From positions 1-64,000 of the forward strand of contig NZ_RWIU01000007.1 of the NCBI RefSeq assembly GCF_003944765.1: a stretch of 64,000 nucleotides of DNA. The letters are read 5' to 3'. Below are positions 54,301-62,289 of the stretch, in pieces. The notes under the pieces are model-generated. The model saw nothing but the letters and a program-made list of their open reading frames with translations, did no database searches and had not been told where the DNA came from. Every line of letters begins with the position of its first letter. Within the stretch, counting starts at the first letter, position 1. The position numbers and the translations under genes are program-made. Source of the stretch: Hymenobacter perfusus (GTDB taxonomy: Bacteria > Bacteroidota > Bacteroidia > Cytophagales > Hymenobacteraceae).

Positions 54301-54858
54301 GACAGCCAGTCAAACGACTTGGTGTACATCCCGCGTAACCAAGGTGAAATCGTGTTGCGCGATGTAACGCTAACGGCGGCTCAAGGTGGTGGCGTATACA
54401 GCGCCAGCCAGCAGTGGGCTGATCTGGACAAATACATCAGCCAGGATGATTACCTGAGCAAGCACCGTGGCGAGCACGCCGAGCGTAACGGGGGTGAGTT
54501 GCCGTGGTTGCATCAGGTAGACGTGAAATTGCTACAGGACCTATTTGTGGACTTGGGCAAGAACCGTAACACCCTGCAGCTAAGCGTGGACATCTTCAAC
54601 ATTGGCAACCTGCTCAACAGCGACTGGGGCACGCTGCGTACACCTAACCGTACCAACCTGCTTACCTTCCAAGGTTACACCGCTCAGGGTCAGCCCGCCT
54701 TCACGTTCCCCTACCTCACCAATCCATCGTCGACCACGGTAAGCGGTACTACCACCGTTACGCCGGGCGTACCGCTCAACAGCACCTTCCGCGACAACGT
54801 GACCACCATCGGCTCACGCTGGCAGGCACAGGTGGGCGTACGCTACATCTTCAACTAA
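51400..54858 (+). CDS. TonB-dependent receptor, Oar-like (copy 2)
   Basis: 1152 residues from the chosen ATG at 51400 (MKRNLYASVALVPLAVMS), nearly the same signal peptide as copy 1. Regulatory-like domain and plug are close to copy 1 (IERLPTLNRSFNDFTRL, NVTIDGAVFNNAF); the barrel is longer by insertions and diverges more. Block DVNNDKKTQLRGGTGIFTGR and the ending GVRYIFN are shared. Outer-membrane TonB-dependent uptake; ligand unknown. A tandem duplication followed by barrel divergence is the likely origin. Confidence 0.92.
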   Translation: MKRNLYASVALVPLAVMSAQLSWAQGTTTSAMNGVITDKAGGGLPGATVIAVHNPTNTQYVAPTNSEGRFNIQNMRVGGPYTIRVSFVGFKEAVRENIFLSLGQNQRLDINLSESEQTLGEVVVTGRQNPVINAGRTGAATTVQREQIERLPTLNRSFNDFTRLTPQANGQSFGGRNGGFNNVTIDGAVFNNAFGLSSTIGGQAGAQPISIDAIEQIQVSLAPYDVRQGSFTGAGINAVTRSGSNTVTGSAYFYNRNQRELFLGRKVGDVEVPVTDFRLQNYGVRLGGPIIKDKVFFFVSGERERRTDPPSGNFLASSSSNPANGTSYSQASETQLNSLSSFVQSQFGYETGAYQGYSQRQNSDKVTAKIDWNISQNHRFNVKYNYLKSYADVPPSNSGAISTRSGTAFGLPYQAAYYTINNNLNSYIAELNSSFGSRFSNNLTAGYTANRDFRTPFSSIFPFVEIGNGVGRTGTTGATSPNATYTSFGYEPFTAGNLLNSDTYQFGDNFTAYLGKHNVTVGTYNEFYKFKNGFAPNYNSYYRFNSLEDFYSANGFTYDRATGQYTPFTNPSAARATPSQFQLQYAANPEGQFPYADIKAQQYGLYLQDEYTPLTNLRITAGIRADLPVIKSDVAQNTAAAALSFRNGEKINTGELPKKQVLFSPRVGFNWDVNNDKKTQLRGGTGIFTGRVPFVWISNQASNNGVLFGSVAATSAAAAANYPFSADVAKYIPASRAANTTYNLAVTEKDFKFPQVWRSNLALDQDLGAGFVATLEGFYTKDMNAVYHQNVNLPNSTLNSAGADNRPIFYDLSRSTINAAGLYTGTGLVANNRIYGGQGGATAANPNITDAIVMKNTNKGYSYALTAQVQKNFSSGLFASLAYTYSDSRSVNDGGSIAQSIWRDRSVSGDPNADVLSYSQFLQRHRVIAVASYRKEYLNHLGTTLSVFYTGSPLGRFSYLYSGDMNGDSQSNDLVYIPRNQGEIVLRDVTLTAAQGGGVYSASQQWADLDKYISQDDYLSKHRGEHAERNGGELPWLHQVDVKLLQDLFVDLGKNRNTLQLSVDIFNIGNLLNSDWGTLRTPNRTNLLTFQGYTAQGQPAFTFPYLTNPSSTTVSGTTTVTPGVPLNSTFRDNVTTIGSRWQAQVGVRYIFN

Positions 54859-54879
54859 GCCTCAACCACTTAGCCGCTT

Positions 54880-54918
54880 AAAAGTGGGCTGACGGTATCG
54901 TCAGCCCACTTTTTTTTG
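54880..54918 (+). terminator. Intrinsic terminator after receptor 2
   Basis: AAAAGTGGGCTGACG (54880-54894) pairs perfectly with 54899-54913 around GTAT, followed by a T run. Confidence 0.9.
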
Positions 54919-54926
54919 TTGATTCC

Positions 54927-54956
54927 TTGCGGATTCGAAAAGGCGTCGTACTTTTG
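54927..54956 (+). promoter_or_regulatory. Promoter of the tRNA-Ala genes (TTG-N19-TACTTTTG)
   Basis: TTG at 54927-54929, 19 bases, then TACTTTTG at 54949-54956. This is the complete Bacteroidota promoter (-33 TTG, -7 TAnnTTTG). Transcription would start about 54963, 36 bases before the first tRNA. Confidence 0.75.
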
Positions 54957-54998
54957 CCAGACCAAACGCAACCGGCGGGCGGGACCCAAGTACCACAG

Positions 54999-55072
<74 letters not shown>

Positions 55073-55113
55073 CTCCTGGTTCGCCTCCGGCGAACGTATT
55101 AGCCTTACCCAAC

Positions 55114-55187
<74 letters not shown>

Positions 55188-55201
55188 CTCCCGTTCCTGA
55201 A

Positions 55202-55228
55202 AGCCCAACCGCCCGGTTGGGCTTTTTT
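55202..55228 (+). terminator. Terminator of the tRNA-Ala transcript
   Basis: AGCCCAACC / GGTTGGGCT (55202-55210, 55215-55223) with loop GCCC, followed by T's to 55228. Confidence 0.9.
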
Positions 55229-55315
55229 GTTGGCTAACGGATTCACACGGATTTTCCAGTCTGCCCGGCTTCGTTCTGGCAGAAAAACAGTTGCTTACCA
55301 GACTGACAGCTCAAC

Positions 55316-55347
55316 AAAAAGGACCACCCTTGCAGGTGGTCCTTTTT
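55316..55347. terminator. Two-way terminator between the tRNA region and cysK
   Basis: AAAAAGGACCACC (55316-55328) pairs with 55335-55347 around CTTGCA; A-run and T-run on either side. It lies 56 bases past the cysK stop. Confidence 0.88.
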
Positions 55348-55403
55348 CATTAGGCGAAAGCCAAGAGCAAAACGAATCCAAAAAATCGATCTACAGCCGT
55401 GCT

Positions 55404-56324
55404 TTAAACGAACAGGCCTTCTACTGAGAGGTACCGCTCACCGGTATCGTAGCAGAAGGTGAGTACGCGGCCACCCTGGGGCACTTCGTCCAGCTTTTTT
55501 GCTACGGCGGCCAGAGAAGCGCCCGATGATACCCCCATGAAGATGCCTTCTTCCCGGGCCGCCCGGCGGGCCATATCGAAGGCTTCCTGCTGGCTGACCT
55601 GAATGGTACCATCCAATACGTCCTGGTGCAGGTTGGCCGGGATAAAGCCCGCGCCGATGCCCTGAATGGGGTGCGGGCCGGGCGCGCCGCCGCTGATAAC
55701 GGGTGACAGCTCAGGCTCCACGGCAAACACTTTCATGGCCGGGAACTTTGGTTTCAGCACTTCCGCCACGCCGGTGAGGTGGCCGCCGGTACCCACGCCG
55801 GTAATGTAGAAGTCGAAGCCTTCGGGTACGTCGGCCAACAGTTCCTGGGCGGTGGTTTCCTGGTGGACTTTGATGTTGGCCGCGTTTTCGAACTGCATGG
55901 GCATCCAGGCTCCGGGCGTGTCGCGCACCAGCTCGTGGGCTTTTTCGATGGCGCCCTTCATGCCTTTCTCGCGGGGCGTGAGCTCCAGGTTGGCCCCGTA
56001 GGCAGCCATCAGGCGACGACGCTCAATGCTCATGCTCTCGGGCATCACCAAGGTAATCTTATAGCCCTTCACGGCCGCTACCATAGCCAGCCCCACGCCG
56101 GTGTTGCCGGACGTCGGCTCCACAATGATGCTGTCGGGTGTCAGCAGACCGTCTTTTTCGGCCTGCTCAATCATGCTCAGGGCAATGCGGTCCTTGATGC
56201 TGCCGCCGGGGTTGGCACGTTCCAGCTTCACCCATATTTCTACATCGGGGCGGTGGGCAAACAACTTGTTGAGGCGCAGGAGCGGCGTGTTGCCGATGGT
56301 ATCCAGAATGGAATTCGCTTTCAT
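55404..56324 (-). CDS. cysK: Cysteine synthase (O-acetylserine sulfhydrylase)
   Basis: 306 residues. PLP lysine K44 in NPGGSIKDRIAL, phosphate loop PTSGNTGVGLAM, GTGTGGHLTGV-like GVGTGGHLTG and SSGASLAA. It makes cysteine from O-acetylserine and sulfide. cysE, which makes O-acetylserine, lies upstream on the same strand (116-base gap). CysM-like paralogues are close; CysK is the best guess. The gap between them carries a 12-base direct repeat AGAAGTGAGACT (56332-56343 and 56354-56365). Confidence 0.93.
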   Translation of the reverse strand: MKANSILDTIGNTPLLRLNKLFAHRPDVEIWVKLERANPGGSIKDRIALSMIEQAEKDGLLTPDSIIVEPTSGNTGVGLAMVAAVKGYKITLVMPESMSIERRRLMAAYGANLELTPREKGMKGAIEKAHELVRDTPGAWMPMQFENAANIKVHQETTAQELLADVPEGFDFYITGVGTGGHLTGVAEVLKPKFPAMKVFAVEPELSPVISGGAPGPHPIQGIGAGFIPANLHQDVLDGTIQVSQQEAFDMARRAAREEGIFMGVSSGASLAAVAKKLDEVPQGGRVLTFCYDTGERYLSVEGLFV

Positions 56325-56331
56325 TTTTTTG

Positions 56332-56365
56332 AGAAGTGAGACTATGAGAAGTAAGAAGTGAGACT
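56332..56365. repeat. Direct repeat AGAAGTGAGACT (two copies) before cysK
   Basis: Two exact 12-base copies at 56332-56343 and 56354-56365 lie in the 116-base gap between cysE and cysK. No function is evident. Confidence 0.6.
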
Positions 56366-56440
56366 GTAGACCTCAGAAGTCAACTGACGTTTAGGCAAAA
56401 GGGCCGTCAAACATCCGTCTCAGGTCTCATCATCTCAACT

Positions 56441-57277
56441 CTAGATTGAAAACATGATATCCTCGCGGGGGTCCTGGGAGCGGGTTACGGTAATGTGGGC
56501 CTGGTGGTATACGCGGGAGTGCGACGGCACGCTTTCCGTGAGCCACACATTGCCGCCGATAATGCTGTGACTGCCCACCGTGGTACTGCCCCCCAAAATA
56601 GTGGCTCCGGCGTAAATCACCACGTTATCCTCGATGGTAGGGTGGCGCTTGATACCCTGCAAATGTTTGGCAACACTGAGCGCGCCCAGCGTGACACCCT
56701 GAAAAATCTTGACGCCCGCCCCTATTACGCAGGTTTCCCCGATTACCAGCCCCGTACCATGGTCGATGCAGAACGAAGGGCCGATGCGGGCTCCCGGATG
56801 AATATCGATGCCGGTGCGCTGGTGGGCGTATTCGCTTAGCAGGCGGGGTACCCGGGGCACGCCGCGCAGATACAGCCCGTGCCCGAAGCGGTGCATGGCA
56901 ATGGCATAGAAGCCCGGGTACGTGCTTATCACTTCCTCCAGACCCTGGGCGGCAGGGTCGGCGGCGACAATGGCGGCAGCATCAAGCAGCAGGGTTTCGC
57001 GCAGTACGGGTAACCCCGCCATCAGGGCCACGGCCAGCTCCGTGGCGGACGGGGCAGCAGCTACGGCCCGGAGCAGATAGGCCAGATCATCCTGCAACAG
57101 ACGCAGGGTGGCGGCAATGGCATCGGCGTCGCGCAGGGGCCGGGCCGCCCGCTCCGGGAACAGCAGCTCCAGCAACTGCTCGGCCAGCTGGCAGAAGGCC
57201 GCCGCCGGCAACGGGGCCGCCGTGTGCCGGTGAGCCTGCGCGAGGGTATGCAGAAAATCGGATTCGTAAGCAGACAT
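56441..57277 (-). CDS. cysE: Serine O-acetyltransferase
   Basis: 278 residues from the chosen ATG at 57277. A helical N-terminal half is followed by left-handed beta-helix repeats: HPGARIGPSFCIDHGTGLVIGETCVIG with the catalytic His in DHGTG, KIFQGVTLGA, IEDNVVIYAGATILGG. It acetylates serine with acetyl-CoA. The C-terminal tail ends DIMFSI; in many bacteria a C-terminal Ile docks into CysK, and this protein ends in Ile, so a cysteine synthase complex with the neighbouring CysK is likely. Confidence 0.93.
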   Translation of the reverse strand: MSAYESDFLHTLAQAHRHTAAPLPAAAFCQLAEQLLELLFPERAARPLRDADAIAATLRLLQDDLAYLLRAVAAAPSATELAVALMAGLPVLRETLLLDAAAIVAADPAAQGLEEVISTYPGFYAIAMHRFGHGLYLRGVPRVPRLLSEYAHQRTGIDIHPGARIGPSFCIDHGTGLVIGETCVIGAGVKIFQGVTLGALSVAKHLQGIKRHPTIEDNVVIYAGATILGGSTTVGSHSIIGGNVWLTESVPSHSRVYHQAHITVTRSQDPREDIMFSI

Positions 57278-57448
57278 AAACAAAGGAACAGCAGCCACCG
57301 GCCGCAACGGCGGAAGATAAAGCGGCCGGGACGTTTTGTAACCAGCCGCGCCTCGTAAGGTTTGGAACCGGCTTCCGGATAACCCATTGCCCGGGGGCCG
57401 CGTTAGCCCTTTATCCGCTTACTATTCCACCCTTCTTTCCTCCTGATT

Positions 57449-57790
57449 ATGGCTGATACCACCCTCACCAAAATTGACTCCCGAAATTCCCCCACCGGCC
57501 CCGATGGCGAGAAATACCTGGCTTCCGGCATTCACGTAGCCATGCGCATGTGGGAAAATGAGCAGCCCGGCGAAGCGAAGGAGCCTTCCGTCCGCCCCTA
57601 CGAAACGGTAGGTTATGTGCTTCAGGGCCGGGCCGAACTGCATCTGGAAGGCCAGATGGTGTTGCTGGAACCCGGCAACTCCTGGGTAGTTCCCAAAGGT
57701 GCCTCTCATACCTATAAAGTGCTGGAAGCCTTTTCGGCGGTAGAAGCTACTTCGCCACCGGCCCAGGTACACGGCCGCGACAAAGAATAA
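57449..57790 (+). CDS. Small cupin-domain protein
   Basis: 113 residues. The cupin core is ETVGYVLQGRAELHLEGQMVLLEPGNSWVVPKGASHTYKV, with one metal-side His (ASHTY) and the typical glycine pattern; the first motif has few histidines, so metal binding is uncertain. No enzyme function can be assigned. It ends 22 bases before the long stem-loop at 57813-57890 and converges with the HEAT-cyclophilin gene. Confidence 0.8.
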   Translation: MADTTLTKIDSRNSPTGPDGEKYLASGIHVAMRMWENEQPGEAKEPSVRPYETVGYVLQGRAELHLEGQMVLLEPGNSWVVPKGASHTYKVLEAFSAVEATSPPAQVHGRDKE

Positions 57791-57812
57791 GCAGCAACCG
57801 GAAACGCCTGAA

Positions 57813-57895
57813 ACGCTCCTCCCGAGGGGGAAGAAGCTGAATTCACCGCTCCAATGGTAAACTCAGCTTCTTCCCCCTCGGGAGGAGTGTTTTTG
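57813..57895. terminator. Two-way terminator, 28-bp stem
   Basis: Arms 57813-57840 and 57863-57890 are reverse complements apart from one G-U pair (core CTCCTCCCGAGGGGGAAGA), with a 22-base loop and TTTTT after the right arm. It lies between the cupin gene and the converging HEAT-cyclophilin gene. Confidence 0.88.
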
Positions 57896-59887
57896 CTATT
57901 TCACCAGCTCTACCTTGTCAATTCGGTCCCCGATTTCGAGGCGGCTGGCGACGTCCATACCTTGCACCACCTGGGCGAAAATGGTGTAGCGGCCATCCAG
58001 ATGAGGCGTGGGTGAGTGGGTAATAAACCACTGGCAGCTCTCGGTGTCTTTGCCGGCCGAAGCAAGGCCTACCGCGCCGGTACCGTAGTGCAAATCGGCA
58101 AATTCGGAGCGCAGGTTGTAGTCGGAGCTGCCCCACCCATCACCGCGCGGACAACCGCCCTGGGCCACAAAATTGGGCACTACGCGGTGGAAGTTTTTGC
58201 CGTTATAGAACCCCTGCTGCGTGAGCGTGACAAAGCTGGCCACGGAACCGGGGGCCTGATCTACCAGCAGCTGCATGACCACGTCGCCCTTACTGGTACG
58301 CACCACCACCCGTTGGTTGGTGGGGATAGTGGCTACCACGGCCCAGTCGATGGGGTGGGTGGCGGCGGCGGCAACGGGGGAAGGCGTGGCCGGGCGGTTC
58401 TGCAGAAAGTCGATGGTTTGCTGCAATGACTGCCAGGCCTCCAGGTCGCGGGGCAGCACCAGCCGGCTGCGGGCCTGCACCAGGAAATCAGCAGTAGGCA
58501 GCAGGCGGCGCAGATTCAGTTTCGCGTCCCGGATAGCCTCGGCAGCGGTACCCATCACAGCCACATCACCGCCGAGCACACCCCGGCGCAGCGTCAGGGC
58601 AAACTCGGGGTATCGGGCCGCCGGAAAATCCGCGTGGTGACGCATGGCAACCAGGGCTTCCATCCCATAAGTACCGATAACGACGGCCTGGTTGGGGGAA
58701 AACGTGGCCTGCTGCACGAAATCAAACGCCGCCGGATCTTCGCCCAGGGCCTTCAGCAGATAGCCTTTCTCGTAGGTATCGGTAGCTGCCGCGTACCGCT
58801 CCTGCACAGCATTCCGAATGGCGGCCCGCTCCTCGCCGGGCTGGCGCAGGGCGGCCGCCAGCAGTGTGGCCCGCACCCGCCACTGGCTCAGGCGGTTGGC
58901 TTTTTCCAGAAATACCATTCCGGGCTCATTGGTAGCGTGGGCCAGAAAGAACTCGGCGGCGGCCAGGGCTACCTGCGCATTATCGTCGGTGAGAGCGGCC
59001 CAGGCGGCTTCCTTCACCGGCGCATACATGGCAGCATTCATTGCCCGCAAGGCACTCACCCGCACGCGGTAGTCCGGGTCGCGGCGGGTAAGGCCGGCCA
59101 GCGTCCCGGGCACCGTTGGCGCGGCGGCAGCTTTGCCCAGGGCCGAGGCCGCGCCGCTGCGCACGGCGTAGCTGGCATCCTGCTGAGCTGCCGCCCCAAT
59201 GGCCGCCGCGTACGGCGCCAGGTTCAGCCCCCGGGTCCGGGCCAGCGCATTGGCCGCCGCCAGCCGGGCACCCACCGGGTTTGGGCGGCCCAGCAACTGT
59301 ACTAATCGGGCCACGGCCGCCTCCGAAGTCAGGCCGCGCAGGCCGGCGCGGTACAGGCCCCAGGCCTGCCCATTGAGAGCAGCTGTATCGGTAGCCAGAG
59401 AACCGGGCAGACGGGTAAGCGCACTGAGCCCGGCCCGGGAGGTGCAGCGGCCCAGGGCTTCCAGCACGTAATGCCGCACCGTAGCCTCGGGTTCCAGGGG
59501 CAGGCGCTGCAACAGCCCGGCCTCGGCCGTTGAGTCAGCCGTCTGGCCGAGGGCGTAGGCGGCCAGCTGCCGGACGCGCCACTCCGGGTCCTGTAGGGCG
59601 GCTAGCAGCTGCGGAGTGGCCTTTTTATCCTGGACCGAGGCCAGGGCCTCAGCGGCAGCCTGGCGGTAAGGAGCTTCGGAGCGGGTCAGGTATGGCAGCA
59701 GGCCCACCGTCCGGCGCTCGTCCTGCAACGTGGCAATGCGCCGCCGGACGCTGTCGGTGGCAAACTGGTTGAGCTGGGTGGAAGCAGCGCCTGAAGAAGC
59801 GGCCGGGCGTGGGGCGCAGGCAGTAAGCAACGCCGCGCCGGCAGTGGCCGCAAGAGTCGCAGCCCGACAAAGAGCAGAGTAGGTCAT
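57896..59887 (-). CDS. HEAT-repeat lipoprotein with C-terminal cyclophilin domain
   Basis: 663 residues from the chosen ATG at 59887. Signal peptide with lipobox LLTAC, so a lipoprotein. The long middle region (about 45-470) is made of HEAT-like helical repeats (ATPQLLAALQDPEWRVRQLAAYALGQ, LARTRGLNLAPYAAAIGAAA). The C-terminal 170 residues form a cyclophilin peptidyl-prolyl isomerase: TSKGDVVMQLLVDQAPGSVASFV, FHRVVPNFVAQGGCPRGDG and CQWFITHSPTPHLDG. It may help fold or sort proteins in the periplasm. The fusion is not the usual bacterial PpiA layout. Confidence 0.88.
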   Translation of the reverse strand: MTYSALCRAATLAATAGAALLTACAPRPAASSGAASTQLNQFATDSVRRRIATLQDERRTVGLLPYLTRSEAPYRQAAAEALASVQDKKATPQLLAALQDPEWRVRQLAAYALGQTADSTAEAGLLQRLPLEPEATVRHYVLEALGRCTSRAGLSALTRLPGSLATDTAALNGQAWGLYRAGLRGLTSEAAVARLVQLLGRPNPVGARLAAANALARTRGLNLAPYAAAIGAAAQQDASYAVRSGAASALGKAAAAPTVPGTLAGLTRRDPDYRVRVSALRAMNAAMYAPVKEAAWAALTDDNAQVALAAAEFFLAHATNEPGMVFLEKANRLSQWRVRATLLAAALRQPGEERAAIRNAVQERYAAATDTYEKGYLLKALGEDPAAFDFVQQATFSPNQAVVIGTYGMEALVAMRHHADFPAARYPEFALTLRRGVLGGDVAVMGTAAEAIRDAKLNLRRLLPTADFLVQARSRLVLPRDLEAWQSLQQTIDFLQNRPATPSPVAAAATHPIDWAVVATIPTNQRVVVRTSKGDVVMQLLVDQAPGSVASFVTLTQQGFYNGKNFHRVVPNFVAQGGCPRGDGWGSSDYNLRSEFADLHYGTGAVGLASAGKDTESCQWFITHSPTPHLDGRYTIFAQVVQGMDVASRLEIGDRIDKVELVK

Positions 59888-60078
59888 GGTTGGCCTAAGG
59901 TAAATACTCCGGCAGGGAAGGCAACGCCCCGGCCGCAAAAAGCATCTGGCCTATGCGTTGCCGCTGGTTTACACCCGGCACGACGAGCAGAGGCCACAGC
60001 TGTTTTTCGGCTGACTGCCCATTCGTGCCACCGCACCACCGGCAACTCCTATATTTACCCGCGCATCTCCCCTTTCCC

Positions 60079-60369
60079 ATGCCTCGCTCCTACTGTATCT
60101 GGCTTACGCTGGCGTTGCTGTTGATCGGACTACCCGGCCACAGCCAAGCCCTGGAGCCCCCCCAAACGCCGCCGCAGAAGGTCCTGACCGTGCATCTGAC
60201 GCTGCCCACGGTGCTGGGCAAGCTGGGCGAGCTGGCCGGCGTACTGCCGCGCACGCCCAAAAACAGCCGCCAGACTTCCACGGATAATCCCGTAGTCACG
60301 CTGGCCGTGCCCCTGCCCCGGTTTCTGAGTAGCTCCGACGACAAGCCGGCCGCTCCGCGCAAGCCATAG
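60079..60369 (+). CDS. Small secreted protein of unknown function
   Basis: 96 residues from the chosen ATG at 60079. Signal peptide (WLTLALLLIGLPGHSQA) then a Pro-rich mature part with no recognised domain. A TATATTTA word at 60050-60057, one base off the -7 consensus, precedes it. It lies between the HEAT-cyclophilin gene (divergent) and the histidine kinase gene, 39 bases upstream of the latter, so it may be the first gene of the signalling operon. Confidence 0.55.
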   Translation: MPRSYCIWLTLALLLIGLPGHSQALEPPQTPPQKVLTVHLTLPTVLGKLGELAGVLPRTPKNSRQTSTDNPVVTLAVPLPRFLSSSDDKPAAPRKP

Positions 60370-60408
60370 AGCCCTGTTTATTCCCCGTTTCTACTCCTCT
60401 CTCCCCGC

Positions 60409-61785
60409 ATGGAAGTAAACGCGTCTATTTTAATTTCCGTAGGCATAGCCGCTATAATAGTGCGGAGTATGCGGCAGTTTCTGGATTTACCCACCCGGAT
60501 GCCCCACCTGAACCGGCTGTTAGGTTATTTCTGGGTGCCGGGGCTGCTGCTCTACCTGTTTTCCCTGCTCATCCAGTGGAAAACGGACCGGCTGGATGAG
60601 ATATACACGCTGTTGCTGATGGTGATGGTGGTGCTGGTGCTGGTACGGGTGCAGGATTACCGGCCGGCCCGGACCATCCTGCTGGCCGTGGTGCCCTACG
60701 TGGCGTATTCGGCCATTGAGCTGCTGTCGGGGTCCCTGAGCAACAGCTTTCTGCGCGAGTACAAGGGCCTGTTCAGCAATAGCCAGGGGTTTGCCATCAT
60801 CTGGCTGGTGACCTTCGTGCTCATTGCCCGAAAGCAGAAGAAGCAGCTGGAAGCCGAACGGGTGCGGCGGGAAGCGGAGGAAAAGGAACGACGCGAAATA
60901 GCAGCCCAGAATGCGGTACTGGAGCGCATGGTGGCCGAGCGGACGTCTTCGCTTACTCTGCAAACCGAGGAGCTGCAACATGCGCTGGAAGAGCTCAGAA
61001 CCACCCAGGCCCAACTGATTCAGTCTGAGAAAATGGCTTCATTAGGCGAGCTGACGGCCGGTATTGCCCACGAAATTCAGAACCCCCTCAACTTCGTCAC
61101 CAACTTTTCCGACGTGAGTGCCGAGCTGGTAATGGAGCTGGAGGAAGAGCAGCAGCGCCCTGAACGGGACCAGGAGCTGGAAGCCGAGCTACTGGCCGAC
61201 CTTAAGCAAAACCTGCAAAAGATTACCCACCACGGGCAGCGCGCCGCCAGCATCGTGCGGGGCATGCTCGAACACTCCCGCGCCAGCACCGGCGAGCGGC
61301 AACCCACCGACCTCAACGTGCTGGCCGACGAGTATCTGCGCCTGGCCTACCACGGCCTGCGGGCGAAGGACAAGTCCTTTAACGCCACGCTTACTACCGA
61401 TTTTGCTTCCCCCCTCCCCAAAATTGAGGCCGTGGCCCAGGACCTGGGGCGGGTGCTGCTCAACCTGTTTACCAACGCCTTTTATGCCGTGCAGAAGCGC
61501 AAAGAGCAGGGTGAAACCGGCTATGCCCCTACCGTACGCGTAGCCACCCGCGCCCTGCCCGGCGGCGGCGTAGAGGTGCGCGTGCACGACAATGGCACCG
61601 GTATTCCGGAAACCGTGCGCCAGAAAATCTTCCAGCCCTTCTTCACCACCAAGCCAACCGGCGAAGGCACCGGCCTGGGCCTTTCCCTCAGCTACGATAT
61701 CGTAACGAAAGGCCACGCCGGTACGCTTGCCGTGGAAACGGAGGAAGGCCAGGGCACCGAGTTTATCGTCACCTTGCCGGGGTAA
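60409..61785 (+). CDS. Membrane sensor histidine kinase
   Basis: 458 residues. Four to five N-terminal membrane segments (about 4-18, 39-55, 66-81, 89-108, 127-140) with no large extracytoplasmic domain, a charged coiled coil (140-200), HisKA with H221 in AHEIQNPLNF, and HATPase with N-box NLFTNAFYAV and GTGLGLSLS. Ligand unknown. It is followed by a receiver gene and a receiver-cyclase gene, the likely targets. Terminator-like hairpin 61791-61827 follows. Confidence 0.92.
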   Translation: MEVNASILISVGIAAIIVRSMRQFLDLPTRMPHLNRLLGYFWVPGLLLYLFSLLIQWKTDRLDEIYTLLLMVMVVLVLVRVQDYRPARTILLAVVPYVAYSAIELLSGSLSNSFLREYKGLFSNSQGFAIIWLVTFVLIARKQKKQLEAERVRREAEEKERREIAAQNAVLERMVAERTSSLTLQTEELQHALEELRTTQAQLIQSEKMASLGELTAGIAHEIQNPLNFVTNFSDVSAELVMELEEEQQRPERDQELEAELLADLKQNLQKITHHGQRAASIVRGMLEHSRASTGERQPTDLNVLADEYLRLAYHGLRAKDKSFNATLTTDFASPLPKIEAVAQDLGRVLLNLFTNAFYAVQKRKEQGETGYAPTVRVATRALPGGGVEVRVHDNGTGIPETVRQKIFQPFFTTKPTGEGTGLGLSLSYDIVTKGHAGTLAVETEEGQGTEFIVTLPG

Positions 61786-61790
61786 TCACC

Positions 61791-61831
61791 AGAACATCAT
61801 TCCTTGTTGCGCTCGGAATGATGTTCTTTTG
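61791..61831 (+). terminator. Hairpin after the histidine kinase
   Basis: AGAACATCATTCC (61791-61803) pairs exactly with 61815-61827 across an 11-base loop, followed by TTT. It may partly separate kinase and receiver expression. Confidence 0.7.
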
Positions 61832-61893
61832 GCCTTGCATTCACGGCCGTTTTTTCCCCCGATTCCTCCTGTCCACCCCGTACCTTTAGCCCC

Positions 61894-62289
61894 ATGAAAA
61901 TACTGGTAGTTGATGACGAGCAGGACGTGCGGACGCTGTTTGAGCAACGGTTCCGGCGTGAAATCCGCAACGGGCTATTTACCTTTTCATTTGCCTACTC
62001 GGGTGAGGAGGCGCTGGATTACCTGCACGGCCACGCCTCCGAAGTAGTCCTGATCCTGTCTGACATCAACATGCCCGGTATGAGCGGACTGGAGCTGCTG
62101 CGCCACATCCGACAGGAATATGGCGCGCCGCCGCCTTCCCCGCCGCAGGTAATGATGATTACCGCTTACGGCGACGACGACAGCCGCCAGCAGGCCCTGG
62201 CTCTGGGCGCCAACGACTTCCTCTCAAAGCCCGTGGATTTTGCGGCGCTCAAGGAAAAACTACTGCACCTCACCGAGCATGAAAACTAA
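61894..62289 (+). CDS. Single-domain response regulator (CheY-like)
   Basis: 131 residues. D7/D8 metal site, phospho-acceptor D57 in LSDINMPGMSG, T in MMITAYGDDD and K in FLSKPVDF. No output domain, so it acts by protein contact or as a phosphate relay. TACCTTTA at 61881-61888, close to the -7 consensus, is 5 bases before the ATG. Its last 11 bases overlap the start of the receiver-cyclase gene. Confidence 0.93.
   Translation: MKILVVDDEQDVRTLFEQRFRREIRNGLFTFSFAYSGEEALDYLHGHASEVVLILSDINMPGMSGLELLRHIRQEYGAPPPSPPQVMMITAYGDDDSRQQALALGANDFLSKPVDFAALKEKLLHLTEHEN

Noticed and set aside
47993..54858. Reading the receptors as SusC with SusD partners
   Set aside because: No SusD-like lipoprotein gene follows either receptor; the N-terminal and plug motifs fit Oar-like receptors better.
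55073..55113. Spacer hairpin between the tRNA genes taken as a terminator
   Set aside because: The 7-bp stem has no T-tract; the true terminator is at 55202-55228.
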